Shown: positions 19,557 to 29,378, counted from the stretch's first letter. The stretch is 30,256 nucleotides of DNA from Chara braunii (GCA_003427395.1 BFEA01000017.1:5718181-5748436); one strand, 5' to 3'. Translations and numbers: made by a program. The notes: generated by a model from the sequence alone, not told the origin.

Positions 19557-19620
19557 GACCTTTTTCAGCCATTTGGCTAAGATCAAGTGTAATATATGTT
19601 CTGGTCAGTTCAATATCTGA
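19557..19620 (+). pseudogene. U2 snRNA 5'-domain fragment
   Basis: About 64 bases match the 5' end of U2: a degraded CTTTTTCAGCCATT stem-loop I, then TTGGCTAAGATCAAGTGT and CAGTTCAATATCTGA. The branch-point recognition stretch, GTAGTA in U2, reads GTAATA here. The second half of U2 (Sm site and 3' stem-loops) is not recognisable. No upstream sequence element or TATA arrangement of a plant snRNA promoter is visible. A diverged GTATTCA...GGTAGAG..TTGGGAGG repeat flanks it (near 19480-19510 and 19753-19790). It is most likely a pseudogene. Confidence 0.85.
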
Positions 19621-19847
19621 AGAAAGGGGAGGGGGGGAAGCTGGACTCTGACATCTGAGAATTGTGGAGTTGAGCACAGACTGTCACCAGCCCTGGACTG
19701 CTCCCATGCAGAGGGTGGGGACACCCATCAACTGGGCAGTGCGCTCTCATATGATGTATTCAAAGCTGCTTCACTGGTAGAGTTTGGGAGGGACATGGCG
19801 TTGACTTCCATGGATATTGAGGTGGCAGGCTGTACATTTTTGGAAAG

Positions 19848-20149
19848 AACTGACATTTCGTTAAAACTGACATTTTTTCCTAAATTCACCAAAGTGAACT
19901 TATTCAAAATTTTATTGCTCATTGGGTGAGAAAGTGGTTATCTCACTTTGTCCATCTGATGTACCTCAACGTAAAGTACCGTTAACATACATCCGATGAT
20001 CAGATCATCGAGAGTTGCCACGACACCCGATGATCTGATCATCCGACGTCATGGGGACAAAAAAACACAAAATTGAAAAAACGCTATTTTTTTGTACGCT
20101 CAATTTTGTGAATTTAGAAAAACATGTCAGTTTTAACGAAATGTGAGTT
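19848..20149. mobile_element. 302-bp MITE with 4-bp TSD, copy A
   Basis: Terminal inverted repeats begin AACTGACATTTCGTTAAAAC and continue CTGACATTTTTT; the right end differs slightly (AACTCAC). It is flanked by AAAG at 19844-19847 and 20150-20153. The centre has two palindromic GATGATC.GATCATC units. No coding capacity. A reverse-oriented relative lies at 21312-21640. Confidence 0.88.
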
Positions 20150-20393
20150 AAAGAGGAGTGGGTTGTAAGGAGAGGCTATAACGAATCTCGGTACTGGATA
20201 AGCGAGGAAAATGAACAAAGTCTCAGCAGTTCCGTGATGGACGCGAGCAAAGTGAGGCATATGGAGCTCGCTTGCTTGCATGAGGACATGACAGGTTGCC
20301 TATGCATATGGATAGAATGGGAGGAGGCATCCATGACATTAAGTCTGCAAGCCAGTATTGGGAGGTCCACTTTCATGCGTCAATCAGTCGTTC

Positions 20394-20703
20394 AGATTCA
20401 GATACATATGCTATGGTGCACACCAATGCACCATGAGATAACACACGACATGAAAGGGCACAGGTGGCGCTTGTAAGGTCATCATTAAGAAAGCGCATAA
20501 GTTCTGGCGATAGACCCGACCGGTTTCTACCAGTCGCCTGTCTGGCGTCATCAGGGGTCAACCTGGCAGGGAAGGGAAAAAGTACGACAATGTCAAGAAA
20601 TGGATGTATATGCACTTCAAGCCACTAGTTCTTACGAGAATACTACAAACGGTCCTAGAAGCACAGTACACCAGTAGGGCCTATTCTAGAAAGTCCCAAA
20701 CAA
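20394..20703. repeat. Dispersed repeat, copy L
   Basis: About 310 bp closely similar, in the same orientation, to 26101-26428. Shared blocks include GAGATAACACACGACATGAA, GCGCATAAGTTCTGGC, CTTCAAGCCACTAGT and CCTATTCTAGAAAGTCCCAA. No terminal TG...CA with flanking duplication could be confirmed, so it is not called an LTR. Confidence 0.85.
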
Positions 20704-20827
20704 CCAGTCACGGTTCCATGAAAAACCCGAGAAACGTTCTATCTCGCAAAAATGCCAAAAACCTAATTAAAGGAATAAAAAGACCCAGAACCAGTACCTG
20801 TAACACAACCCTTCACCGTACCCATCC

Positions 20828-21112
20828 AATCAAACACTTAACCCAATCACCCCACATATTATTAAATCTAGCAGAAAAATTCATAGGAGACTTGTCGAAA
20901 AATAAATCCGGAAAAACCTCCCAATCAAACACTTAACCCAATCACCCCACATATTATTAAATCTAGCAGAAAAATTCATAGGAGACTTGTCGAAAAATAA
21001 ATCCGGAAAAACCTCCCAATCAAACACTTAACCCAATCACCCCACATATTATTAAATCTAGCAGAAAAATTCATAGGAGACTTGTCGAAAAATAAATCCA
21101 GAAAAACCTCTC
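20828..21112. repeat. Tandem triplication, 3 x 95 bp
   Basis: Three almost identical 95-bp units starting near 20828, 20923 and 21018. The minus strand of one unit reads DLFFDKSPMNFSARFNNM in an open frame, and the homologous single copy at 28290-28400 reads KSPGIFSARFNNM. A piece of an old coding sequence has therefore been triplicated. Since 95 is not a multiple of three, the frame is lost. Confidence 0.95.
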
Positions 21113-22000
21113 AATTGCAATTTCTATTTTCAGCATAAACACAGAAACACAAATTTGTACCAGGCATACAATAAAGTGTCTTAAGGCGGTGTAAAAAGGC
21201 ACTGATTATGCCATCTTCTGCTGCTTTGACAGGTATGAACCGTAGTCTTGGAGCTTCTGAAAGATAATACCCCCATGGAGAAGAAACCTCTCATTCAAGC
21301 CTTTGAAACACAACTCACATTTCGTTAAAACTGACATTTTTTTCTAAATTCACGAAATTGAGCGTATAAAAAAATAGCATTTTTTGTGTTTTTTTGTCCC
21401 CATGACATCGGATGATCAGATCATCGGGTGTCGTGGCAACTCCCGATGATCTGATCATCGGGTGTCATGGCAACTCCCGATGATCTGATCATCGGATGTA
21501 TGTTAACGGTACTTTATGTTGAGGTACATCAGATGGACAAAGTGAGATAACCACTTTCTCACCCAATGAGCAATGAAATTTTGACTAAGTTCACTTTCGT
21601 GAGTTTGGAAAAAAATGTCAGTTTTAACGAAATGTCAGTTACACCTTGATCACACATCTAAAGTATTCCCATCCCTCCTCTTCTTTGGTTTTCTCCAATA
21701 TCAAATTAGTTTCGTAACTTGACTCAAACCTTCTCATTCTATCCTTAGCACGCCTCAGGGATGCAGCAGACTCATGATCATAACTGGTGAACCGAAACTG
21801 TCATCCACCATCCTGATACCATTAAACATCTGCATCTCTTCCCCCAAGCTCTCAAGAAAGCAAACTCATTAAAAACACGCAACAGGCACACCAGTTCAGG
21901 CTGGACGGTTTGCCCATCGATATGTCAACCTTCTGCCTCATAACAACACCCATAGACGACACATACATTTTAGTTTAATCAAAAGATAGGAAACTAAGCA
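21113..22000 (-). pseudogene. Decayed unidentified protein gene split by a MITE
   Basis: The minus strand holds coding-like stretches. Right of the MITE: QPELVCLLRVFNEFAFL, then with a frame change EEMQMFNGIRMVDDSF, then with another RFTSYDHESAASLRRAKDRM and LEKTKEEEGWEYF. Left of the MITE the same frame resumes as FQRLE, a stop, then GYYLSEAPRLRFIPVKAAED and LHRLKTLYC. Removing the MITE and one copy of its ACAC duplication restores one frame across the site. Further left the sequence runs into the 95-bp triplication. I do not recognise the family. It is multicopy, because part recurs at 28290-28460, so it probably belongs to a mobile element. Confidence 0.5.
21312..21640. mobile_element. 329-bp MITE with 4-bp TSD, copy B
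   Basis: Reverse-oriented relative of copy A. Ends are AACTCACATTTCG and CGAAATGTCAGTT, flanked by ACAC at 21308-21311 and 21641-21644. It has three palindromic GATGATC.GATCATC units in place of two, which accounts for most of its extra length. Confidence 0.9.
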
Positions 22001-24365
22001 ACTTTGAAAACTTCAGGTGTCCCTATCCTCCTTGGGTTTTGCTGCGTAAACGCCGTAAAGACAACACAACACATTTTCCCTTCTTCTTATAAAAGACTTT
22101 AGAAAACCCTCGATCCTCATCAGTCGCAACCACTCACTCGATAGTCTTGAGAATCGAAGAATGGAGCAAGGCAGAAAACATTTACTTTAACGTCAAAACT
22201 CCCAGCCAGCACTTCTCCCGCATTCAAAATTTCCAGGTTGATCATCTCGATTCGCTTCCTTTATTCTTTAGTAGATCTTAGATTAAAATGATCCTTCAGT
22301 GGGAGAGACCAGAGAAGGCAATTTACAACCATACTAATGACACAGCAAGCAGTTGTGGTTGGATCATAAAGAGAGGGATATATAGGGCACGATCTGGTGA
22401 CGTCCTTATGTTGGAAATGGAGTATGTCCGTCCCGGACTTCCTCTATTGTTAAACCTAGAAACACTCTTGAATTCTCCCTCCGCATATCGACACACCATC
22501 TTCTCTATCACTTTCCACCTCGCCCATTACTTCCCTATTGAATCCATTAATATGAACAAACAGCTTCTCCATTCCTAACTTACGATACACTTGACAGCAT
22601 ACCAGAGTACCCTAATGGTGTGGTCGATTGGACATATCACATATCCCCTCCAATTTTCGCTTCCATCCTTTAACACAGGCTCGATCGGAGTCAAAAATAT
22701 TGGAAGATAAACATCTATTACTAGAAGTCCCACATTTCATGATACTTGAGTCTGGAATGTGAAAAAAACGAGTATGGGTTTGAACATCGTTTAGACACGC
22801 AACGATAGCCCTCCTTATAGCCTGGGATTTGAGATGAAGATTTGGAGAAGGAATGTTCTTTGAATTCTTCAAAATAGACAGGAGATCCGAAAAGTTGCTC
22901 AGTTGGAAGGCTACATGTTGTTGATCATTTTTAGGAAAGGAAGGGGATTCACAAATACACTTAAGATCAAATTTGTTAACGAAAGATATAAAGTTAAACA
23001 GAATCTCCCTTATTATTTCTTATTCCTAGTACATACTACCCAAACCTTACAACAGATCACATCATGAATAGGTTTTTTGGCAGAGAATGATCTCACAGTT
23101 TCAACACAAAGTTTTCACATTGTGCTCTTCGAGACGTTGACATCATAGGCTAATCTTGTAACTAGCTTAATCTGTATTCTCATCTGAAACTTGTTCTTAA
23201 TAGCCCTTCTTACTGTCCCTCTGAGCGCCGACCTAAGGGTCATTGCTTCGACAACAACTCTCTCAGAAATGCCTTGAGTTGAGCAAACGCGAACAGACCC
23301 TAGAAATTTTGTCCACTTGTACCGCAGTATTCATAATGAACCACTCCCGGCAGTTCTTAAGAATGTTCACGCCTACCTTCGACCCAATCACCGTGGCATA
23401 CAATCTACGTACGAGCTTCCATTTATAACAAAGGGTCATTGGCTTTGACAACAACTCTCTCAGAAATGCCTTGAGTTGAGCAAACGCGAACAGACCCTAG
23501 AAATCTTGTCCACTTGTACCGCATTATTCATAATGAACCACTCCCGATAGTTCTTAAGAATGTTCACGCCTACCTTCGACCTAATCACTGTGGCATACAA
23601 TCTACATACGACCTTCCATTTATCACAAAAGTCTTGGCCCCCATGACAAGTGTTCGCAATACTCGATACCTTATTATGAAAAGCATGATCCAGAATGAAA
23701 ATTAGACTAACAGAGGAGAAATTGAGAGATAAAGTAAAAAGGATAATAGAGCATTTCTAAGGGCGCTCATGATCTGAAGTAACAGACAGCTTGGAACGTA
23801 GCTTTCTCTTTCTTCATTCGAGCTTACCTGGTCGACATAATTGACACCTCCTTTGAGAAGATGGGTGTGAGTTCAAGAAGGGGGAGTCTAATAAAAAAAA
23901 GACAGCAAGTCAAAAGTAGAGGCAAAAGCCAATGGGATAGGGACATGTTTGTGCCAGGAGATATAAGTCATCTATACAACCTATGGTTCCTGATTTTCAC
24001 AATCAGACCTTCCTTCGTTCTCTGTAGATGCTCTTTTCATCTAACATCCAAGGATCTTATAGTACACCTAATATACATGTGATTGCACCGAGACACGCGC
24101 ATAGATAATAGGACGAGGCCACCTACAAAAAGTGAAACAATAAGAAGCGAAAGTAACTAAATTTGGAATAAAATTATCCAACCAATGAATTTGACAATTA
24201 ATAATAAGTTGAATGGCACCAAATCTATAAATAATCCCCTGCTTATCTTTATTCCAAAAAAATCCCTCTTTCCTCAAGTCGCGACATTTGCGAGCGAACT
24301 CATGAATATAATAAATGTTTGGAAGGGAACCCTAGCTACCTTCAATGGCATCTTCCCCTTCCTCG
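22001..24365. other. AT-rich stretch with no recognisable gene
   Basis: Short open frames occur on both strands, for example minus 22612-22872 with SQAIRRAIVACLNDVQTHTR, but no domain is recognisable. The region could be more of the decayed element on either side. It contains the 196-bp duplication listed separately. Confidence 0.5.
23235..23630. repeat. Tandem duplication, 2 x 196 bp
   Basis: Two closely similar copies beginning AAGGGTCATTG at 23235 and 23431. They share AGAAATGCCTTGAGTTGAGC and GTTCTTAAGAATGTTCACGC blocks. Confidence 0.93.
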
Positions 24366-25850
24366 TTACTCTTCACCTGTGGCAATGTCGATGGAGTCAT
24401 ATTCTTCTTCTTCTGGTTCGTTGGCATGTTGTGCACCCAAGACCCTCGAGTGCCTTGAGGGAAAGGCATATCCCGTATATCTATCGGCAAGATCAGACAC
24501 TGAATCTTTGATAGTTATGTATCTCAACACTTCTTCTTCATTACATAATACCTCGATCTCGTTCTTACATAGTTTGCTCAACTCAACAAACACCCTCTTT
24601 GTAAAGGTCGCCTGATCTATTCTCTTCTCAAACCTTATTTGTGGCTGGTTACTTTCCGCTTCTCCACCCCCAGGAGGATTGGACGCCTGTTCATAGAGTT
24701 TGTTCCTCAAGTTGTTCAACTGCACACCCCTTGCCACAAATCGTTTCCTCATAACGGGTGGCAATATGTGAATCTTGATTCAAATGATTCTTTTTTAACG
24801 CGACGACCTCTCTCATCATATAATCCTTTTCATCACGAACTCGTCTATAGGCTTTGGCCATCTTGGTCAACTGCACACTCCTTGCCACAAATCTTTTCCT
24901 CATAATGGGTGGCAATGTGTGAATCTTGATTCAATTGATTCTCTTTTAACGCGGCGACCTCTCTTGCCGTATAATCCTTTTCATCACGAACTCGTCTATA
25001 GGCTTTGGCCATCTTGGCAAAGTCATCTGGCTTCAACTCTTGCTCGCGGCAGCGGCGACACTTGGCTTTTCCTCTTGGAGACTCCATCATTGGGCTCTTC
25101 GCAGTTACCACCTCCGCACCTCTTTTGTTGTTGTTGACCCTCATACAATTCACTTCTTCCCTTAATGCAATAATAACATTTTGGTAGAGTGCTTTGTTCT
25201 CCTGCTTGAGATTGTATATCTCCTTATTGGTTAGGCTGATATTCATTGCGAGTAACATATCGTCATTCTCCCTGCTTAATCTTTCTGCCTCGTTCTCTCT
25301 ACTGCATTGTCCCACCTCTTGAGTTCTCCTCGCCACTTCACCTTGTTGTCGAAGTTCGTTATTAGTATTGGCACGAAATCATCTTTCCAGGGATCTATTC
25401 GCATACTTTTGCCATAGATCCTTCAATAAGTTTCCCCAAACTAGCCTAAAAGTTGTTCCTCTCATGTTGCTCTTTCAATCTCCTTTCCTCTTTCTCTACT
25501 ACGTTTCTCCTCTCCACCCCATCTCGTTGTAACCTCTCCTTTTCCTCCTGAGTCTGATCCTCCTCCATCCTTAGTCACAAAGCTTCACATCTTTCCGAAT
25601 TTCTCCTCCTCCTCCCAATACCCGCCTTGTCATGGTCAGCAATATAGGTTGATACCCGGTTTGATACCCGCTCTGATAGGAACCCTGGTGCCCGCCTTCT
25701 ATCGCGGCCGGCGGTCTGACTGGTGCTGAAATATTAAGTGTTGCTAGCAGCGGAGCATTATCGGATGACAAGGCAAAGCTTCTATTGAAGTCGTTGCTAC
25801 TACGTCCTTGTCCTCCGGTGACTCATTTGCACCAGGCAATCTCTGATGAA
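24366..25850 (-). pseudogene. Decayed coiled-coil protein gene
   Basis: Minus-strand pieces follow in order with several frame changes: a Pro/Gly-rich SAPVRPPAAIEGGHQG and QSGYQTGYQ stretch; MEEDQTQEEKERLQRDG; a long charged segment ARRTQEVGQCSRENEAERL to AKMAKAYRRVRDEKDY that is heptad-like and rich in Glu, Lys and Asn; and a C-terminal piece with LCNEEEVLRYITIKD and DRYTGYAFP ending in an acidic tail. A unit of about 150 bp covering AKAYRRVRDEKDY...KICGK is duplicated (24.72-25.02 kb), with periods of 150 and 151, which breaks the frame. I do not recognise the family; a gag-like or lineage-specific mobile-element protein is possible. Confidence 0.5.
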
Positions 25851-26100
25851 GTGTCCGGGTTGCTAACAATAATGGCATAGCCTCAGCGGCTTCAAAAATA
25901 GGTAACAACGAAGAAAGACGGTCAAGGTAATTGCAGAAAGAAAATAACAATGAGAAGATAAGCAAGAAGAAAGAAGGAAGAAGAAGGAAGAAAGAAAATA
26001 AGAAGGAAGGTAAGAAGTACTTACTGGATTGAACAGGTAATGAGCACAGCCACACGGTCGTAGTACTATTGCTACGCCGGTTATTGTGTGCATGCAAGTC

Positions 26101-26428
26101 AAGATTCATATACATGTGCTATGACGCACACCAACACACCGTGAGATAACACACGACATGAAAGATAAATAGACACATCTGAGCGCAGTGGCGCGTGTAA
26201 GATCATCATTGAGAAAGCGCATAAGTTCTGGCAATAGACCCGACCAGTTTCTACTAGTCGCCAGTCTGGCGTCATCTAGGGTCAACCTGGCAGGGAAGGC
26301 GATGAGTACGACGACGCCAACAAATGTATATATACACTTCAAGCCACTAGTACCTACAAGAATGCTATAGACGGTCCAAGAATCACAGTACGCCGGCCGG
26401 TCAGGCCTATTCTAGAAAGTCCCAAACC
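26101..26428. repeat. Dispersed repeat, copy R
   Basis: Direct-orientation counterpart of 20394-20703, a little longer. Similarity with the left copy resumes at 26549-26567 (ATAACACAACGCTTCATCG) and then stops at a GTT array; it picks up again at about 28282. Confidence 0.82.
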
Positions 26429-26567
26429 GTGGAGTTTGTGAACGCGACGCTTTGATCCAAAAGAGACTCCAATTCGCCAGAACAGGCTCAACTCTGTAAA
26501 CGTCAGCGGGCGGTGTATCTCGGGAAAAAAAAAAAAACTAAAGGCCCATAACACAACGCTTCATCGC

Positions 26568-26568
26568 G

Positions 26569-26606
<38 letters not shown>
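26568..26606. repeat. GTT microsatellite
   Basis: Thirteen GTT units exactly where similarity to the 20.8-kb repeat breaks off. Confidence 0.97.
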
Positions 26607-26607
<1 letters not shown>

Positions 26608-26681
26608 TAACTTCGTATACGGGAAACCTACTTAACGAGGTGATAAGAGCATCCCCGATAAGTAGGCACCCGATGTCGAAG

Positions 26682-26735
26682 GCTCCATCTACTGGTGGGG
26701 AGCTGCACCTGCTGTAAATCAGGTCCAGCGTCCCT
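26682..26735 (-). mobile_element. Hairpin-module copy, minus strand
   Basis: The minus strand reads AGGGACGCTGGACCTGATTT, ACAGCAGGTGCAGCTCC, then CACCAGTAGATGGAGCC. One arm position is mismatched. No A-tail is visible. Confidence 0.65.
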
Positions 26736-27410
26736 GTACAATGATGTGATATGTATCAGCTGGAAATCGGGTCCAGCGTCCCTATACAGTGTTGTGAAGC
26801 TATGTCCTACAGTCCGAAGCTGTCTGTATATGCTCATCAATCCAAATATGATATCGAACCTAATCCTAGCAGTCAGACCACGCACCGAACCCTGCCCCTG
26901 ATGTGGTCTGTGTGCATGATGTGTGTGTCCCTGTACAATTATGTGATGTGTGTCGTTGGAAATCGGGTCCAGCTTCCCTATACAGTGATATGTAGCTATG
27001 ATTCTCCAGTCCAGAATTATCTGTATATGCTCATCAATCCATATATGACCTCGAACCTAATCCTAACAATCAGACCAAACACCAAACCCTACCCCTGACG
27101 TGGTCTGTGTGCATGATGTGTGCATAATATGCATGGTATGCTAGAAATCAGGTCCAGCTGCCCTGTATAATGATGTAGTGTGTGTCAGCCGGAAATCAGG
27201 TCTAGCGTCCCTATACAGTGTCGTGTAGCGATACTCTGCATTCCGGTACGGTCAGTAAATGCTCATCAATCCATATATGTCACAAAAAGGAGGACCCTAT
27301 TCCCTAATCAGCCGTATCTCCCCAGGCAAACGAAGGCAGCAAGCCTCCTCCCAGCAATCAAACCGATCACCAAACCCTACCCCTGATGTGGTCTATATTC
27401 TTGATGTCAT
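26736..27410. repeat. Three-unit tandem array with hairpin fragments
   Basis: TGCTCATCAATCCA recurs at 26831, 27028 and 27260, and ACCAAACCCTACCCCTGA-type blocks follow each. Each unit also contains the minus-strand GGACGCTGGACCCGATTTCC fragment (near 26759, 26955 and 27188, plus one near 27149). The third unit is lengthened by about 35 bp. Confidence 0.85.
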
Positions 27411-27863
27411 AGTGCAGGATATAGTCGTGCCTCACGTACAATCCATTCTGCAGTCAATCACAGCTCAGCCATATATCTCCGAAAAGGGCAGAGGCATTGA
27501 TTACTTCTCTACGTAAGAGAAGGATTGACCTCCTGCCCATGAGGCAGCATCCAACCGAAAGACTATGTAGAAGCGCAGAATCAAGGTATCAACCAACCTT
27601 CAAACCCTAATCACCCTAACTCCACATGGGGTGAAACAGCACCCCTTCATGCACAAGAATTGATGAACCCTAATTCTCGCGAGGGAGGTCAGCTATCCCA
27701 CTCCAACCCGATCAAAACGAAACAAACCATGCAAAAAAAACGGGTAGGGGGGAGGGGAAATAGTAATAACTCTCACCTTCACTCCCTCACCCCACCTTGC
27801 CATCCCAAACAATCCGCCAATCCTCCTCCACAGCAATGATGCGGGCGTTGTACTTATCTTTAA

Positions 27864-27864
27864 G

Positions 27865-27905
<41 letters not shown>

Positions 27906-28006
27906 CTCGGTGTTGTTGTTGTTGTTCTCGGTGTTGTTGTTGTTGTTCTTGGTGTTGTTGTTGTTGTTCTCGGTGTTGTTGTTGTTGTTCTCGGTGTTGT
28001 TCTCGG

Positions 28007-28082
<76 letters not shown>
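27864..28082. repeat. TTG array with an 18-bp higher-order unit
   Basis: A long TTG tract whose first part is interrupted by TTCTCGGTG every 18 bp (for example CTCGG at 27906 and 27924). Poly-Cys, poly-Leu and Thr/Pro/Arg frames are artefacts. Confidence 0.97.
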
Positions 28083-28167
28083 GATGTCATTACTGTGGTC
28101 ACTTCAGATGCTTCTGTTTCTTCGGTTGTCATCATCACAGCTGTCGCAGTTGCCATCATCCCCAGTT

Positions 28168-28310
28168 CCACGTCCCTCTCGCCTACCTCGCCTGCCTCAT
28201 CAAGCTGATGAGGGTGAGAGTCTTTGTCAAAGTCGGTCGCCACGTCCCTCTCACCTGCCTCGCCTGCCTCATCAAGCTGATGAGGGTGTTCATCGTACCC
28301 ATCCGATCAA
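28168..28310. repeat. Tandem duplication, 2 x 72 bp
   Basis: CCACGTCCCTCTC at 28168 and 28240, each followed by CCTGCCTCATCAAGCTGATG. Confidence 0.9.
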
Positions 28311-28460
28311 ACACTTGAGTGACTTAACCCAATCATCCCGCATATTATTAAACCTAGCAGAAAAAATCCCAGGAGACTTGTTGAAAAATACATCCTGAAA
28401 ACCTCTCACTTGCAATTCCATTTTCAGCCTAAACAAAAAACACAAATGTATTGTTGACCA
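28282..28460. repeat. Right part of the split dispersed repeat
   Basis: GTTCATCGTACCCATCCGAT onward matches 20815-21170, but with one unit instead of the three 95-bp copies. The minus strand encodes KSPGIFSARFNNM. Confidence 0.82.
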
Positions 28461-29040
28461 ATGCACACCAACAGAAAAAAACAAAAAACACAAATCCTAA
28501 CAGACTTTCATGGGGTCTAAGTCAGGTAAGGGAGCACCAAACACATGTATCATTGGCCAATGCACAAGAACCGTTTAAGTGAAAATATGGGGTGTGATCC
28601 TCAGCATCTAAAACAAAGGGTACAGAACCTCCTGGCCTTCAACGTCAAGAAGAAAACGATGGTTATCTCGTAGCCATGGTGTTGGTGGAGGAGATGGATC
28701 TTCAAAGTCAAGAGGAGAAGGACAGTTATCTCTAAGCTGTGGTGTCACTGGTCAAGAAGGGTATGGGGATTGACACGGACATCCAGCAACACATCGTTCA
28801 ACTTGTACCTTTAAGACCCTTTCTGAGCTTCTTCTCCAGGCACCAGCGGTCCCACCGCCGACACCATGTAGAAGGAACTAAAATGGAGCTGGTTGGAGGG
28901 TTAGACTAGGGAGGAGAGAAAAATGAGAATTGATACTTCTTGGCCTCCATTAGCCTGGGAAATGGCCCAGCTTTCCAGCAGGCGGCTGAAGAGCATGAGA
29001 TATGGCCCAGCTTCTCGGACACAGTTTCATCAATCTTGTC
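28461..29040. other. No recognisable feature
   Basis: A short repeat of AACAAAAAACACAAAT is seen near 28430-28495. The rest shows nothing I can support. Confidence 0.5.
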
Positions 29041-29045
29041 ATTTC

Positions 29046-29180
29046 AGGGACGCTGGACCCGATTTGCAGCAGGTGCTGCTCCCCACCAATAGATTGGAGC
29101 ACCAGCAGTAGGCCTACTAGGGGGAGCTGCTCATACCAGTCGCCCAAGTACACTGAGGCTGGATTTAAAAAAAAAGAAAG
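29046..29180 (+). mobile_element. Hairpin-module retroposon copy with A-tail
   Basis: AGGGACGCTGGACCCGATTT, GCAGCAGGTGCTGCTCCCC, then ACCAATAGATTGGAGC and an A-rich tail from 29166. It ends about 100 bp from the IFT144 donor at 29283. Confidence 0.78.
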
Positions 29181-29283
29181 AGGGTGAGGGTTGGATGTGT
29201 AACCCCAGGAAAAAAAACACTGTAGAGAAAAAGGCCATGTCTCAAAAGTACGGTATTTGATACCTTAGCTCAATGGACTGTAC

Positions 29284-29378
29284 CTCTTGTTCATTAGCAG
29301 GAACTCAATGGCTCCTCGGTAGTCACCAGCTTCTTTGCAGAACTTAGTGACCATGGCAGCTCCTTCAACTGACCTAGC
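29284..29378 (-). CDS. WDR19: IFT144/WDR19 exon (most 5' in window)
   Basis: A 95-bp exon: 31 codons plus AG (phase 2). The acceptor is TGATGCAG ending at 29379 and the donor GTACAG starts at 29283. The peptide ARSVEGAAMVTKFC and AGDYRGAIEFLLMNK matches the WDR19 segment I recall as LDGAKMVARFF and LGDYGSAIQFLVMSK. It is the TPR-like helix pair just before AQQH. The Arg codon is completed by the first base of the exon at 8818-8922. A longer upstream open frame exists but homology starts at the acceptor. The preceding exons lie right of the window. Confidence 0.94.

Larger units (their letters stand above)
8923..29283 (-). other. WDR19: IFT144 giant intron, about 20.4 kb
   Basis: Donor GTACAG starts at 29283 and acceptor CAG ends at 8923. 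The flanking exons join in phase 2 to give uninterrupted IFT144 homology, so everything listed between them is intronic unless it has its own promoter. The length includes a 985-base assembly gap and is therefore approximate. Confidence 0.88.

Noticed and set aside
26180-26196. GAGCGCAGTGGCG, similar to the U4 snRNA 5' region
   Set aside because: The match is about ten bases and lies in a dispersed repeat; the rest of U4 is absent.
20394-26428. Direct repeats of about 310 bp flanking a 5.4 kb decayed coding region, as in an LTR retrotransposon
   Set aside because: No primer-binding site, polypurine tract, target duplication or RT/integrase seen, and the similarity continues beyond the repeat into 20.8-21.2 kb and 28.3 kb.
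26682-27410. Regularly spaced short repeats considered as a CRISPR-like array
   Set aside because: Units are 197-232 bp, diverged and in a plant-type nuclear intron.
27797-28398. Poly-Cys, poly-Leu and Thr-rich frames
   Set aside because: They translate the TTG microsatellite.
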